Assembly (NCBI GenBank): GCA_000818945.1
Contig: KN805386.1
Span: 416,056 to 480,055, forward strand
Direction of reading: 5' to 3'
From: Schizochytrium sp. CCTCC M209059
Lineage: Eukaryota > Sar > Bigyra > Thraustochytrida > Thraustochytriidae
Length of the DNA stretch: 64,000 nt
Below, one piece after another: positions 24,366 to 33,878 of the stretch; position 1 is the stretch's first letter, and each line of letters opens with the position of its first letter. The notes under the pieces were generated by a model that was given only the letters and a program-made list of their open reading frames with translations, ran no database searches and had not been told where the DNA came from. Made by a program: the position numbers and the translations under genes.

Positions 24366-25352
24366 TCAGAGACCCTTGCTGTAATAGACCTCGCCCTGAG
24401 GCGAGGGGCACTTTGCGCGAAGCTCGGGCTCGAGATTGGATATGGCAAGAGTCCCGCGTTCGCGGAACAGACTCAGGGAAAGAGGCAGACCAAGCATAAA
24501 GCAGCACGATACAAGAGTAGCCTGTGCGGCAATGCGTAGCCCGGGTTTCTGCTTGACGGCGGGGATGAGCTTCTCGGTGGCCATGAGCAATAACGGTGAG
24601 AGAACAAGAATGGGCACAGGAAGCACAACGCGCGTTACAGCCGTCTCCGCCAGCGCCTTCTTGGCCGCCATTACAGACTGACCCAATTCTTTGCCGACTT
24701 CGTCATAGACGGTAATGCCACTTTTGAGCTCTATGTGCCGCATAAAGCCGACATTGAGAATATTGGCCGAGGCAACAGCAATAAACGGCACAAATCGCTG
24801 CAAAACGGGTGCACGCAGGCGCTTCACCACACGGTCCATAATGAGCGAGACGGTAATTGCCGATGAGACCGCCACGGTGTAACTCGTGGCAATGTCCTTG
24901 GTACTCGAAGGCGCCGACATGTTCCGATTTGAGTAGTTCACGGCCGCATTGTGGCTCTGGTTGGCCCATTGCCAAAACACATTTTGCGCCGGGGTCTGCG
25001 CGAGTAGCATGCCCACAACAATGGGTGTGCCAAAGGGCACAAAGCCTGACATGCGAAAGGGGGGCGGGATCGCCTCGCCCGAATCAGGGTGCAGGGTGCT
25101 CCGGACAATTTTCCGCGCCTTCCAGAGCTCGTCGTCCGAGGGTTGTTCGTACCCGACTTCGCGCGACTTGAACTTTTTGAGCGTGTCTTGCGCTTCATCG
25201 ACGGAAATGCCAAAAAAGTACTTTGGCAGCAGCGTGCGTGGGTCCACCTGGTTCACGAACTTGAGGAGGCGCCCCGCAAAGACCTCCTGGTCGAACTCAT
25301 CCTTCTCCAGCGAGAAGTTCTTGGCGCGCAGCCTCTCCACGGCAGCTTGCAT
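24366..25352 (-). CDS. SFXN: Sideroflexin, mitochondrial amino-acid (serine) carrier
   Basis: A 328-residue protein, the usual sideroflexin length. Family hallmarks are in order: FVNQVDPRTLLP near residue 33, LHPDSGEAIPPPFRMSGFVP near 88-107, FWQWANQSHNAAVNYSNRN near 126-144, then several hydrophobic segments (YTVAVSSAITVSLIMDRVV, FVPFIAVASANILNVGFMR, VLPVPILVLSPLLLMA, ATLVSCCFMLGLPLSLSLF). The end is LEPELRAKCPSPQGEVYYSKGL. The HPD-like and NQSHNA motifs are diagnostic. Sideroflexins sit in the mitochondrial inner membrane; SFXN1 carries serine into mitochondria for one-carbon metabolism. Which member this is cannot be told. It diverges from DPH4 with 490 bases between starts. Confidence 0.95.
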   Translation of the reverse strand: MQAAVERLRAKNFSLEKDEFDQEVFAGRLLKFVNQVDPRTLLPKYFFGISVDEAQDTLKKFKSREVGYEQPSDDELWKARKIVRSTLHPDSGEAIPPPFRMSGFVPFGTPIVVGMLLAQTPAQNVFWQWANQSHNAAVNYSNRNMSAPSSTKDIATSYTVAVSSAITVSLIMDRVVKRLRAPVLQRFVPFIAVASANILNVGFMRHIELKSGITVYDEVGKELGQSVMAAKKALAETAVTRVVLPVPILVLSPLLLMATEKLIPAVKQKPGLRIAAQATLVSCCFMLGLPLSLSLFRERGTLAISNLEPELRAKCPSPQGEVYYSKGL

Positions 25353-25842
25353 GTTCTCTACCAGCTCAAAATCTCCGCGCGAGCCGCACGATTTGCCTCT
25401 CCCCGCTTGCGAGCCTTAATCGCGCCTTTGCAGGCAGCAGCAGCGGGTCGCAGCTGCGCGATCGATCGGGGCGCCAGGGTCGGATGTTTGGGGCGGCACA
25501 AGCGAGTGTCGCCCTGGGCGTCAGCCGCGAGGCCGCAAGTGAGTTATGGACCCAGCACAAGAAGACTATCGGCCGCGGCTCCACTTGGCCGCCACGGATT
25601 CTGCACTTGCGCACACGCTACACGTCTGCGGCAGACGAGCCGTGCCACCTCGCAAGGCTCGTGGTGCCAGCCACGGAATAGCGGTCGCGCAAGTCTCGGG
25701 CGACCAAGCCGCCTTCTTCGGGCGCCAGGACTGTCTCAAGGCCGCGCTCGCCGCGGGAGGAGAGAACTGCGAGGTGCAGCGCAGACGCCGGCACGCGCCG
25801 CCAAGGTCTTACTTGGGCTGCAGACCTGAAGGGGACGCGAGG
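25353..25842. other. Divergent promoter spacer, SFXN/DPH4
   Basis: A 490-bp head-to-head spacer. The plus-strand frame of DPH4 is open back to 25546 but shows no conserved sequence there. I see no repeats or clear elements. Confidence 0.5.
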
Positions 25843-26459
25843 ATGGCGACGACGACACCCGCAACAGCGACGGGAACGGCGACGAGCGACTTGTACGAGG
25901 TGTTGGACATCGAGCGCGGGGCCACGCAGGCGGAGCTGCGACAGCGTTATCGAGAACTGGCGCTCGAACTGCATCCGGACAAAAATGTGGGACAAGGGGG
26001 TGATGCAACGCGGTTCGTGGCCCTGCAAGAGGCGTGGGCTGTGCTGAGCGACGAGGTGGAGCGCCGGGCATACGACGCGCGGCTGCAGGCCGCTGAGGCC
26101 CCAGAGGCTGCGGCGGCTGAGATCGACATCGATGATCTTGCATGGGACGGTGTCGCAAAGTCCTTTGTCCATACATGTCGATGTAGCGACATGGTGCACG
26201 TCACGGAGGCTGATCTCGACAAGGTAAGTTATTGTTTCTTTCGTGTATGAAAACGAAAAGAGGGCTGAGCCGTGAGCCCTGCTTCTTTGTTTCATGGTCC
26301 GTCCACTCACGCGCGTTTCCCCACGATCTCTTGATCATTGCATTTTTTTTTTCTTGATTCCAGGGTTGTGAAATCTTTGAGTGTCCAAGTTGCTCGCTGC
26401 GCATTCGCGTCGTCTTCCAGGTCAGCAACGATCAAGAAGACGACGATGAACGCGAGTAA
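25843..26459 (+). CDS. DPH4: DPH4-like J-protein for diphthamide synthesis (two exons)
   Basis: Exon 1 is 25843-26223 and exon 2 is 26364-26459, joined in phase 0 across a 140-base GT-AG intron (26224-26363; donor GTAAGT, acceptor TTCCAG after a T run). The product is 158 residues. A J domain occupies about 14-85 with HPDKN (LALELHPDKN) and ends at RRAYDARL. A CSL zinc finger follows: VHTCRCSDMVHVTEADLDK from exon 1, then GCEIFECPSCSLRIRVVF from exon 2. That supplies the CxC ... CxxC ligand set typical of DPH4/DNAJC24, an electron carrier and co-chaperone in the first step of diphthamide formation on EF-2. Without splicing the finger would be broken. It converges with TELO2; only 117 bases separate the two stops. 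Confidence 0.9.
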
Positions 26460-26576
26460 AGACCCCCTAGCTTACCTGTGACGCCCAAGCGCAAGTTAGT
26501 TTTCTTCTGTGAATGCCGGCCACACGCGACATAGAAATGAAAATGAAAAAGTGTAATGTAAACTATCATTTGTGAC

Positions 26577-29312
26577 TTATGACACGTTCGAATTTGCGGG
26601 CGAAAGCATGCGCAGCAAAAGGCCAGCTTGTTCACGACAAGGCGGATCGTTGTCTCGCGCTGCAACTTTTGCAGCCCACTCGCGCGCATCTCCGAGATTG
26701 GCAATCCAGTCGTCGTCGTTCACAAGTACCGAAGGGGGCACCACGAATAGAACCTGGGCAAGCGCAAAGAGCGCAGAGCGTCGGACTTGCGCATCATCGT
26801 GCTCGCGACACCCCCAAAGAAGTCGGAATAGTGCTCGGGCCATGCGAGCAATGTCTGGCGCATGCTGCGCAGCCGCAAGAATGGACCCGAGAGCATAGAG
26901 AAGTTTGGCAAGAACGATGGGTTCGCGCATTCCTGGTGTATTGATCGCCCCGAGTCCGCCGTTCAGAAGCGGGAAGAAGAATATTGAGCCTGCAAGCCCA
27001 GCAAACCGACTCTTGTGCTCTGCCGGTAGAGGCCTGCGCCGCTGCCCCCAGCGCCGCGTCACCCGTCCCACAGGTTGCTGCACGGGAAGGTCTATATTGG
27101 CAGCTTTTGCACCTTCATGCTCGCTACTTGTGGCAGATGGCGGCTTTTGAAGAGCCTGTGCACCCTGCACGAGTGCCTCCAAGGCGCTTGTGCGGAGCGA
27201 TATAAAGGTGGCCCGTTCCTGGGTCGCTTCGGCAATGAGGACTCTAGTGGCTGCGCTCGGAGCCTCGACCACCAAGGCCACCAGCGCTTCCATGCGGCGC
27301 TCCGCAAATCCACGCATGCTGAATCTATTCTCTCCGTGTACAAGAACATGCGTAAGTTCTGCTGCGCCCACCTCAAGATCGGCTGGACGCCTGCGAATGA
27401 GATTTGCAAGTCCCACGAGGCAGGTCTGGAATTTAACGTGGTCCTTATCGTCTTGCAAAGCCTGTGCAGCGTCGTGCAAGTACGCAGGCATGAGTGAGGG
27501 GTCGACTTCAGGCCCGTCATCAACTGTCTTGTCCTGGTGCCGCGAGTCCGCGACACCTTCTTCGTCATCACTGTCTACCTCGCTGTTGGCATCATTTCCC
27601 TCCTTGTCATCATCATCATCATCGCCGTCGTCGTCGTCGTCGCTACTGTCGTCCCAAATATTGTACGATTTTTCCGCTGGCGCCTGCACCTTTTCGTTCG
27701 CCACGTGATCATCACCTAGCAGGTTTTTCGCAGTCGACGGGGAGTGATTTTGATTGTTCACCGCATCAGGGGCCTCCTCGACCTCAGTGCTCTTGCCATC
27801 CTTGACGACAGGACTGGCGATATAAAAGGCATCGCCTGGTGGCGCATACGTAAACCCTTGAAGCGCGTCAACTTCTTCGAAGCGAAGCGCATGGCCAGGG
27901 CTCGAGGTGCGCGATATGTGAACAGCAATGAGCATGCCAAGGACGCGGATTTTACTCTCTGCAACTTCCAAGTAGTGCTGCACTCCCGTAATGACTCGTG
28001 CGAGGAGCCCAGAACGGGAAATCTCTTTATCGTCCATCAAAGAGATCATGTTGTACAGGGCGCCACTGACATGTGACAGCCTTTCTACATCGCTGCCGAT
28101 GACAAAGGCGCGATCGCTCCAGATACTTGCCACGTGTCGTGCACGCTCCACAAAGAGTTTCCCCACGCTGTTCTCCTTGTCAGGGGCATCGTTTAATTTA
28201 CCAATGTTTTGCGAGGTGTGTAGCATGTGTCTGACAAGGCCCCATAGCACATTACGTGGCACTGTCCGTGGACGAAGAAGAAGTTTGCGAAAAGCAAAGT
28301 CCTGGGCGTGACCTGGGTCCTTGACAAGAGCCTCAGGAAAGACGCACGCCACAAAGGCGGCCAGCGTTTCCGGATCATCGATGCCAGTTTGTTCGAGTTT
28401 CTCCGCGCCAAACGACAACAGCGCCTTCCACAGGGTCTCGCGCGACGAGAGGCCAAGTGTAGACATAGCATCGGTCGAAAGTGACGAAGTGATGAATCCC
28501 TTTGCGTCAGGTCCGATCAAGACCGCCTTGGCTACAGCCGAAGCCCGCCCAATACCCACGAGCTTCGCGATGAGTTCTCCACGAAAAGAACCAGACGAAA
28601 GAGCAGGGGTCATTGCTCCCGGTGATGATGATACGAGCAAAGCCTGAGCGAGATGGTCGAAGTAGCTGTTTGGGCGCAGTGCATGCGGCTTGGGAGCAAG
28701 AGGCCCGCACAAAAAGTCTGGAAGACTGGCGAGCGCCTGCACCAAAGCACCAACCATTTGCGATGCTTGCGCGGCATTTGCAAGGTCGACCAAAACCGTC
28801 GAACCCACGAGAGCAGGCGAGATCAAGTTTGATGCACGAGCAAAACTCGTGCGTGCTGCTGTCGCCTCAGCGCCTCCTCGCCACTCGGAGGCAAGCAAGC
28901 TGAGTCGTTGTTCATGCAACCCTTGCTGATTGTGTTGCTGACCTCTGGTCACCGTCACGAGGCATCTGTGGCACGCTAAAAAGGCCGCGAGACGAGCGCC
29001 TGCGTTTGGAGAGGTCTCCTCCTCCTCTTGTATCTCCTCGTTTTCTTGGGACAATACAACACGATAGACTCTGTCCATGCGCTGGCGCTCGTCCTGGTTC
29101 ATGACGGCCTCGAAGGCGCCAAGAATCTGCAAGAGCCGCGCGGCGAGCGCGGCAAAGGCCGAGATCCATCGCGCGTCCAGCGAGGCCGTCTCATGCCGGG
29201 CCACCTCGAGGCTTCGCAGCGCTGCGACGGCCTCAGTCACGAGCGGGCCGTCCGAGCTTTCTGCCGCCCGCGCGCGCTCCAGCGCTGCCACGCGCTCCCG
29301 CGCCTCCTCCAT
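26577..29312 (-). CDS. TELO2: TEL2/TELO2, PIKK maturation factor
   Basis: A 911-residue alpha-helical protein. The ATG at 29312 (MEEARERVAALERAR) is used; the longer frame starts at TTG. The N-terminal half is HEAT-like helices (FVACVFPEALVKDPGHAQ, LWGLVRHMLHTSQNIGKLND). A strongly acidic linker follows (KSYNIWDDSSDDDDDG, about 560-610). The conserved TELO2 block is next: MPAYLHDAAQAL, LVGLANLIRRRPADLEV, ELTHVLVHGENRFSMRGFAERRM, ISLRTSALEALVQGAQ. C-terminal helices include SIFFFPLLNGG and VLAKLLYALGSILAAAQHAPD. TELO2 works with TTI1 and TTI2 and Hsp90 (R2TP) to stabilise ATM, ATR, mTOR and related kinases. The acidic Ser-rich linker is where CK2 phosphorylation recruits PIH1D1 in animals; that use here is inference. 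Confidence 0.9.
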   Translation of the reverse strand: MEEARERVAALERARAAESSDGPLVTEAVAALRSLEVARHETASLDARWISAFAALAARLLQILGAFEAVMNQDERQRMDRVYRVVLSQENEEIQEEEETSPNAGARLAAFLACHRCLVTVTRGQQHNQQGLHEQRLSLLASEWRGGAEATAARTSFARASNLISPALVGSTVLVDLANAAQASQMVGALVQALASLPDFLCGPLAPKPHALRPNSYFDHLAQALLVSSSPGAMTPALSSGSFRGELIAKLVGIGRASAVAKAVLIGPDAKGFITSSLSTDAMSTLGLSSRETLWKALLSFGAEKLEQTGIDDPETLAAFVACVFPEALVKDPGHAQDFAFRKLLLRPRTVPRNVLWGLVRHMLHTSQNIGKLNDAPDKENSVGKLFVERARHVASIWSDRAFVIGSDVERLSHVSGALYNMISLMDDKEISRSGLLARVITGVQHYLEVAESKIRVLGMLIAVHISRTSSPGHALRFEEVDALQGFTYAPPGDAFYIASPVVKDGKSTEVEEAPDAVNNQNHSPSTAKNLLGDDHVANEKVQAPAEKSYNIWDDSSDDDDDGDDDDDDKEGNDANSEVDSDDEEGVADSRHQDKTVDDGPEVDPSLMPAYLHDAAQALQDDKDHVKFQTCLVGLANLIRRRPADLEVGAAELTHVLVHGENRFSMRGFAERRMEALVALVVEAPSAATRVLIAEATQERATFISLRTSALEALVQGAQALQKPPSATSSEHEGAKAANIDLPVQQPVGRVTRRWGQRRRPLPAEHKSRFAGLAGSIFFFPLLNGGLGAINTPGMREPIVLAKLLYALGSILAAAQHAPDIARMARALFRLLWGCREHDDAQVRRSALFALAQVLFVVPPSVLVNDDDWIANLGDAREWAAKVAARDNDPPCREQAGLLLRMLSPANSNVS

Positions 29313-29970
29313 CTCGGACAAGGAATGAGGTCTGCAACAACCAACTCCCGGCCGAGCCCTTTGCAATCAGCCTTGCCTTGTGGTGGGTGATCAAAGCCCT
29401 TACCTTAGTCAAGACAAGATCATGGATGATGGATGGTGACGTGACGACAGTGGAAGCCTCGCGACGGACTCCGGCAAGAGAGCCTTGGCTGTGCTGGGAG
29501 ATGAAGCTGCGAAGCACCCCTTTTCATTGCTTTACCGTTGTCTCAAGATATGCAGCAAAAGCATTTTGTGAATGTGCTGGGAATTTCTTCGAGATCAGCC
29601 AGGCCTAAGATGCTCGTATAAGGCTTTAATGATGGGAAAAGGCGCGCAGAAGCACTCACAGGCAGTAGTATGTAGTATTTTAGTATAGCAAGAGAAAGGA
29701 GGAGATGTGCATGTACAAAGCCCGCAGCCCCACGTGCCCCGCGGCCAGCCCGGTTCACCTGCAGGCTGCCGATATCGACAACGCGCAGCCCGCGTGCGAT
29801 CGCCGCCTCGCGTCCTCCTCTCCTCTCTCCAAAGGCCAAGCACCCCGCCCCGCCTCGGCTCCGTCCTCGCTAGCTTCCGCGTTTTCCCCGTCGCGCCTCG
29901 CAGACTCCCCGCCTCGCGTCCGCGCTCCCGTGCACGCACGGCGCAGGCGAGGGCCAGCTCCCTGGATCCA
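29313..29970. other. Divergent spacer, TELO2/SelD fusion
   Basis: No gene is seen in this 0.66 kb. The plus-strand frame of the SelD fusion is open from 29707 but starts at GTG and reads as low-complexity Arg/Pro/Ser, so I treat it as leader. Confidence 0.45.
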
Positions 29971-32712
29971 ATGGCATCCATCTCCATCCACAGGGCGAAT
30001 CTTTCCCTCCGCCTGCGCGCTGTTCCCCTCTCTTCTCTTCTCTTCTCCTCTCCTCTCCTCTCCTCTCCTCTCCTCTCTTCGAGGCGCGACGGCGGCGCCA
30101 ATGGGGGCCGGCTGGCCGTGGCGCCGGCGGCCGCGCTGGGGCTGGGCCTGCTGCGCGCGGCAGACGCGCTTGGCGGCCGGGGCGGCGGCGTGTTCTCGCC
30201 CGCGGCCGCGCTGAGGTCGCAGGCGGCGGCCTCGAGGGGGGCCGGGGCGATGGGCGCGGCCGCGAACGGCATGGGCGCGGCGAGCGGCGCGGGCCCCGTG
30301 AGCCGCGACCTCGTGCTGGTGGGCGGCGGACACGCCCACGCGTTCGTGGTCAAGAACATGGGCATGAAGCCCGAGCCCGGGCTGGCCGTGACCCTCATCA
30401 CGCCGCAGGTGGACACGCCGTACTCGGGGATGCTGCCAGGGCACATCGCCGGCCAGTACGAAAGGGAGGAGTGCCACATCGACCTCGTGCGGCTCTGCCA
30501 ATTCGGAGGCGTGCGGCTCGTGATCGCCTCGGCGACCTCCATCGATCTCGACCAGAAACTCGTGCACGTCGACGACCCGGAGCGGCCCCCCATTCGCTAC
30601 GATGTCTTGTCCATCGACATCGGGTCCTCTCCGCAGGTCAAGGACAGCGCTTTGTCCCACGCCGCTGCCAGCCTTGTGGCCACGCCGGTCAAGCCGATCT
30701 GGCAGTTTTCGCAGCGCTGGGACGCCCTCGTGCGCTCCATCGAGTCCCGTGCTCAGGCAAGCGAGGAGCTGAAAGAAGAAGAAGAGGATCAAGCAGAACG
30801 AGGAGGAGGAGGAGGAGGAGCCGAGGCAGAGTCGGGCCCAGCCAAGAGCAACGAGCTCACGATTGGCGTGGTCGGCGCAGGCGCAGGCGGCGTCGAGCTC
30901 GCACTCTCGATGCAGTATCGCCTCGAGGGACTCTCTTCACAGCACTTCAAAATCAAGTTCGTGCTCTTCAGCAACAAAAAAGTAGTGTGTCCCTCGCACA
31001 GCCGCGCCGTACAAAAAAAGTTTGCACGCATCCTCGAGGAGCGCGGTGTGAGCGTCGTCTATAACTTTGAGGTGGTGGGCATTGAAGAAAGCCGTCTCCG
31101 CGCAGCCGATGGGCGCATTGTCAATGTTGACGAGTGCATTTGGTGCACGAGCGCGCGTACGCAAGACTGGATGGGAGAATCTGGGTTGGCTGTCGATAAC
31201 GGCGGTTTTGTTCGAGTCAAACAAACCTTGGAGAGCGAGTCGACGCCCAACGTCTTTGCAGCTGGCGACTGCGCCAACATGCTCGACTACCCGCGTCCCA
31301 AGGCTGGCGTCTTCGCCGTGCGTCAGGGACCTCCCCTGGCGGCCAATCTGCGCCGCGCCGTTCGGAACCTGAATCTCCCCGCCTCGGCTTCTCCCGAGAC
31401 GCTCGAGGAGTATATCCCTCAAAAATCCTTTCTTGGGCTCATCGGGACTGGTCGTCCTTACTGCGTTGCCTCTCGGGGCGAGATTGCCCTCGAGGGCAAG
31501 TGGCTATGGAAAATGAAGGACTACATTGATCGCAAATGGATGGCAGGGTTTACCACCCAGCTGCCCATCATGGCCGGCGGAAGCCACAATGGCGGCTCTG
31601 GAGACGGCGCTGAGGAAATTCAGAGCCTCGAGGCCTTGACGCAGGCTTCTCTCATGCGATGCGGCGGCTGCGGCGCCAAGGTTGGCAAGTCTGTCCTCGA
31701 TCGGGTTGTGCAGAATCTCAATCCGCCTACACGAGCCGAGGTCGAAGTCGGTCTTGACCATCCAGACGATTGTGCCGTCGTTCAATTTGACTCGGCGCAT
31801 GATGATGCCCCCAAAGTTGTGCAGACGGTCGACTTTTTCCGCTCTTTTGTGGACGATCCCTATATCTTTGGCCAAATTGCGGCCAATCATGCGCTTAGTG
31901 ACTGCCATGCCATGTGCGCCGAGGCCGTAACCGCAATGGCCATTGCCGTTGTGCCCTTTGCTGCAGAAAGGGTCGTGGAGGGCACGCTCACGCAGCTCAT
32001 GGCGGGCGCAAACACAGCTCTTCGGGACAGCAATTGTGCTCTCGTCGGGGGCCACTCGTGCGAAGGCAAAGATCTTGCTCTTGGGCTTTCGGTAAGTGGC
32101 GTCGTTCAGCCTGGACAGCGCATTCTCACCAAGGGGGGCGTTCTTGCTGGCGATGCGCTCATTGTCACCAAGGCGGTGGGTACAGGCACGCTTTTCGCTG
32201 CGAATATGCGCGTTTTGGCCAAAGGGGCCTGGGTAGAGGGCGCCATCAAGAGCATGTTAGTGTCAAACAAGGACGCGGCGCTGCTGGCGCGCGACCATGA
32301 TGCAACTGCGTGCACGGATATCACGGGCTTTGGTCTCATTGGCCACCTGGTTGAGATGATGCAAGCCAGTGACCCAAGCCTGTTGGCTACTTTACAAGCC
32401 GAGGACGTTCCCATGCTCGAGGGTGCCGCAGAGTGCGTCGAGGCAGGCATCTTTTCGTCTCTGCAACCGCAGAATACGCGTTTGCGTCGAGCAATTGCCA
32501 ACCATGCAGAAGCGGCGGCTGCTCATCCTGCATTGTATCCGCTTCTCTATGATCCGCAAACTTCTGGCGGTCTTCTTATTTCGGTGCCGTCTGCCAAGGC
32601 ACAAGATCTTGTCAGTGCGCTACGCGAGAGCGGCTATCCGCAAGCAAACATTGTTGGCGCTGTTGAGGCGGCAAGCGACAGTACGCCCGGTCAGCAAGTT
32701 AAAGTGTTGTGA
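29971..32712 (+). CDS. SELD: NAD(P)H-oxidoreductase-like domain fused to selenide, water dikinase (SelD)
   Basis: From ATG 29971 the product is 913 residues; an ATG at 30250 would give 820 and start almost at the first domain. The first 90 residues (MASISIHRANLSLRLRAVP, then period-5 SSPLL) could be a targeting leader or untranslated repeat. Residues about 110-520 are a pyridine-nucleotide-disulfide oxidoreductase (LVLVGGGHAHA FAD loop, TPYSGMLPGHIAGQY, VGAGAGGVELALS second Rossmann loop, NVFAAGDCA). A Glu/Gly linker lies inside. Residues about 557-913 are SelD, with active-site Cys567 in CGGCGAK and Lys570, and VGGHSCEGKD and CTDITGFGLIGH. Cys replaces Sec at the catalytic site. SelD makes selenophosphate for selenocysteine. 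The same N-terminal partner is known fused to SelD in cyanobacteria and algae; it may deliver reduced selenium (inference). Confidence 0.9.
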   Translation: MASISIHRANLSLRLRAVPLSSLLFSSPLLSSPLLSSRRDGGANGGRLAVAPAAALGLGLLRAADALGGRGGGVFSPAAALRSQAAASRGAGAMGAAANGMGAASGAGPVSRDLVLVGGGHAHAFVVKNMGMKPEPGLAVTLITPQVDTPYSGMLPGHIAGQYEREECHIDLVRLCQFGGVRLVIASATSIDLDQKLVHVDDPERPPIRYDVLSIDIGSSPQVKDSALSHAAASLVATPVKPIWQFSQRWDALVRSIESRAQASEELKEEEEDQAERGGGGGGAEAESGPAKSNELTIGVVGAGAGGVELALSMQYRLEGLSSQHFKIKFVLFSNKKVVCPSHSRAVQKKFARILEERGVSVVYNFEVVGIEESRLRAADGRIVNVDECIWCTSARTQDWMGESGLAVDNGGFVRVKQTLESESTPNVFAAGDCANMLDYPRPKAGVFAVRQGPPLAANLRRAVRNLNLPASASPETLEEYIPQKSFLGLIGTGRPYCVASRGEIALEGKWLWKMKDYIDRKWMAGFTTQLPIMAGGSHNGGSGDGAEEIQSLEALTQASLMRCGGCGAKVGKSVLDRVVQNLNPPTRAEVEVGLDHPDDCAVVQFDSAHDDAPKVVQTVDFFRSFVDDPYIFGQIAANHALSDCHAMCAEAVTAMAIAVVPFAAERVVEGTLTQLMAGANTALRDSNCALVGGHSCEGKDLALGLSVSGVVQPGQRILTKGGVLAGDALIVTKAVGTGTLFAANMRVLAKGAWVEGAIKSMLVSNKDAALLARDHDATACTDITGFGLIGHLVEMMQASDPSLLATLQAEDVPMLEGAAECVEAGIFSSLQPQNTRLRRAIANHAEAAAAHPALYPLLYDPQTSGGLLISVPSAKAQDLVSALRESGYPQANIVGAVEAASDSTPGQQVKVL
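30027..30080. repeat. (TCTCC)n pentamer repeat in the SelD-fusion leader
   Basis: Eight or more TCTCC/TCTTC units. If translation begins at 29971 they encode SSPLL repeats. If it begins at 30250 they lie in the 5' leader, as pentamer repeats do at other genes here. Confidence 0.85.
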
Positions 32713-32733
32713 GCAAGTCTCAAATGGTTGGCG

Positions 32734-32740
<7 letters not shown>

Positions 32741-32766
<26 letters not shown>
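32741..32766. repeat. (CT)n dinucleotide repeat
   Basis: About thirteen CT units just after the stop of the SelD fusion, in the 153-base tail-to-tail gap with the RIIa-like gene. Confidence 0.9.
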
Positions 32767-32768
<2 letters not shown>

Positions 32769-32865
32769 GTACGAGAATGTCTTCTCTCCCTCGTCTTTTT
32801 CACTAAAGATTTATCTTCTCTTGAATTGAATAGCTGGATTTTTGGGGTTGGTCGGAGGCTCCTTG

Positions 32866-33144
32866 TTATTGATTTGAAGTCGCACGATGCTCTTCGACGG
32901 CGCCAATAAGAAAGGTGATTGGGTCTTCTGGCTGCTCGACGACTATCCTTTCGTACAAATCCTGAAGAATTTTATTGCAGCCACTTGACTTGACATAGGC
33001 TTCCATCTCGCCAAGTGCCGTTTGCGTTGCTTCAACAACGCCACCTCCCGGAGCTGCTGTGCGTGCGGCCTCAAGCGCGGTTGCATACTTCTCCTCCTTT
33101 TGCTCGCTCTTGCTTTCTGACATTTTCTTTCCTGGCGGTGACAT
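32866..33144 (-). CDS. Small RIIa/Dpy-30-type dimerization-docking protein
   Basis: A 92-residue protein; a second ATG at 33123 (MSESKSEQ) would give 85. The N-terminus is charged and flexible. The C-terminal 45 residues (YVKSSGCNKILQDLYERIV, VEQPEDPITFLIGAVEEH) match the two-helix dimerization-docking fold of PKA RIIa and Dpy-30 proteins, where a xxPxDPixFL motif marks the second helix. Such short proteins are often radial-spoke or other axonemal components and bind amphipathic AKAP-like helices. A flagellar role is a reasonable guess for an organism with zoospores. No catalytic part is present. It diverges from the Mpo1 gene. Confidence 0.7.
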   Translation of the reverse strand: MSPPGKKMSESKSEQKEEKYATALEAARTAAPGGGVVEATQTALGEMEAYVKSSGCNKILQDLYERIVVEQPEDPITFLIGAVEEHRATSNQ

Positions 33145-33878
33145 CGGGAGACTTCAACTTGGCGTTCGCTCGTTCTCTCCTGCTCTGCCACCCTTGTCAA
33201 CCTGGCTCGACCGACTCGCCTGCGCACGAGTCGATCTCGATTGAATCCAGTCAATGCCAACTTGCTCGCGCGCCCCCGCTACACGCACAGGCAGGCAGGT
33301 AGTCAGCCATGCAGACAGATGTTCGCTAGAAAGCCCCCAATTTGTTGTGGCGGCCAGCTCTGGCGGCAGTCCGGGCCTTCGATTCCGTAACGGCAACAAG
33401 CACAGCAAATTAATGACAAGTGAAATATCAGCACTCTCGCGCAGTGTCAGATTGTTGTAGCTTGGAAGCGAAGACGAGACAACCTTCCCTCTTGGTGTCG
33501 CTGTCGCGGTTTCTGCAAGATCTCCCGCATACCGCACTCCTTCGTACGCCAATACGTGTGCGTGAGCCAATGTCGCAGCAAGCCATAGCCGGCTTGCGCT
33601 GGGTGCTCTCCTCGTATTACACACTATGGCGGTAGTAGTAGTCACTAGGCCTATACCTAGGCCTAGGCTTAGTATTAGAGGATAGGAAAGAGGCCGTCAC
33701 TACAGTCGGGACGTGACACCACGAAGGGCAGATCGCGTTCACCGAGTACTCGCTGCAACGCCGAGCCCAACCCGCGCACCAAAGGCGCTAGCGCCCCGCC
33801 ACGCCGCACCACGTCGCGCCACGCCGCGCCACGCCACGCCAGGAGTGAAAAGAGCAAAGGAGCAGGACGAACAGCAAG
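33145..33878. other. Divergent spacer with AGGCCTA palindromes and pentamer repeat
   Basis: Between the RIIa-like (-) and Mpo1 (+) genes. It holds a doubled TAGGCCTA...CCTAGGCCTAGGCTTA cluster at 33646-33671 and a CGCCA/CGCCG pentamer tract at 33796-33842, 37 bases before the Mpo1 ATG. No coding sequence is supported. Confidence 0.6.
33796..33842. repeat. Pentamer repeat (CGCCA/CGCCG variants)
   Basis: About nine 5-bp units immediately upstream of the Mpo1-like gene. Confidence 0.8.
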
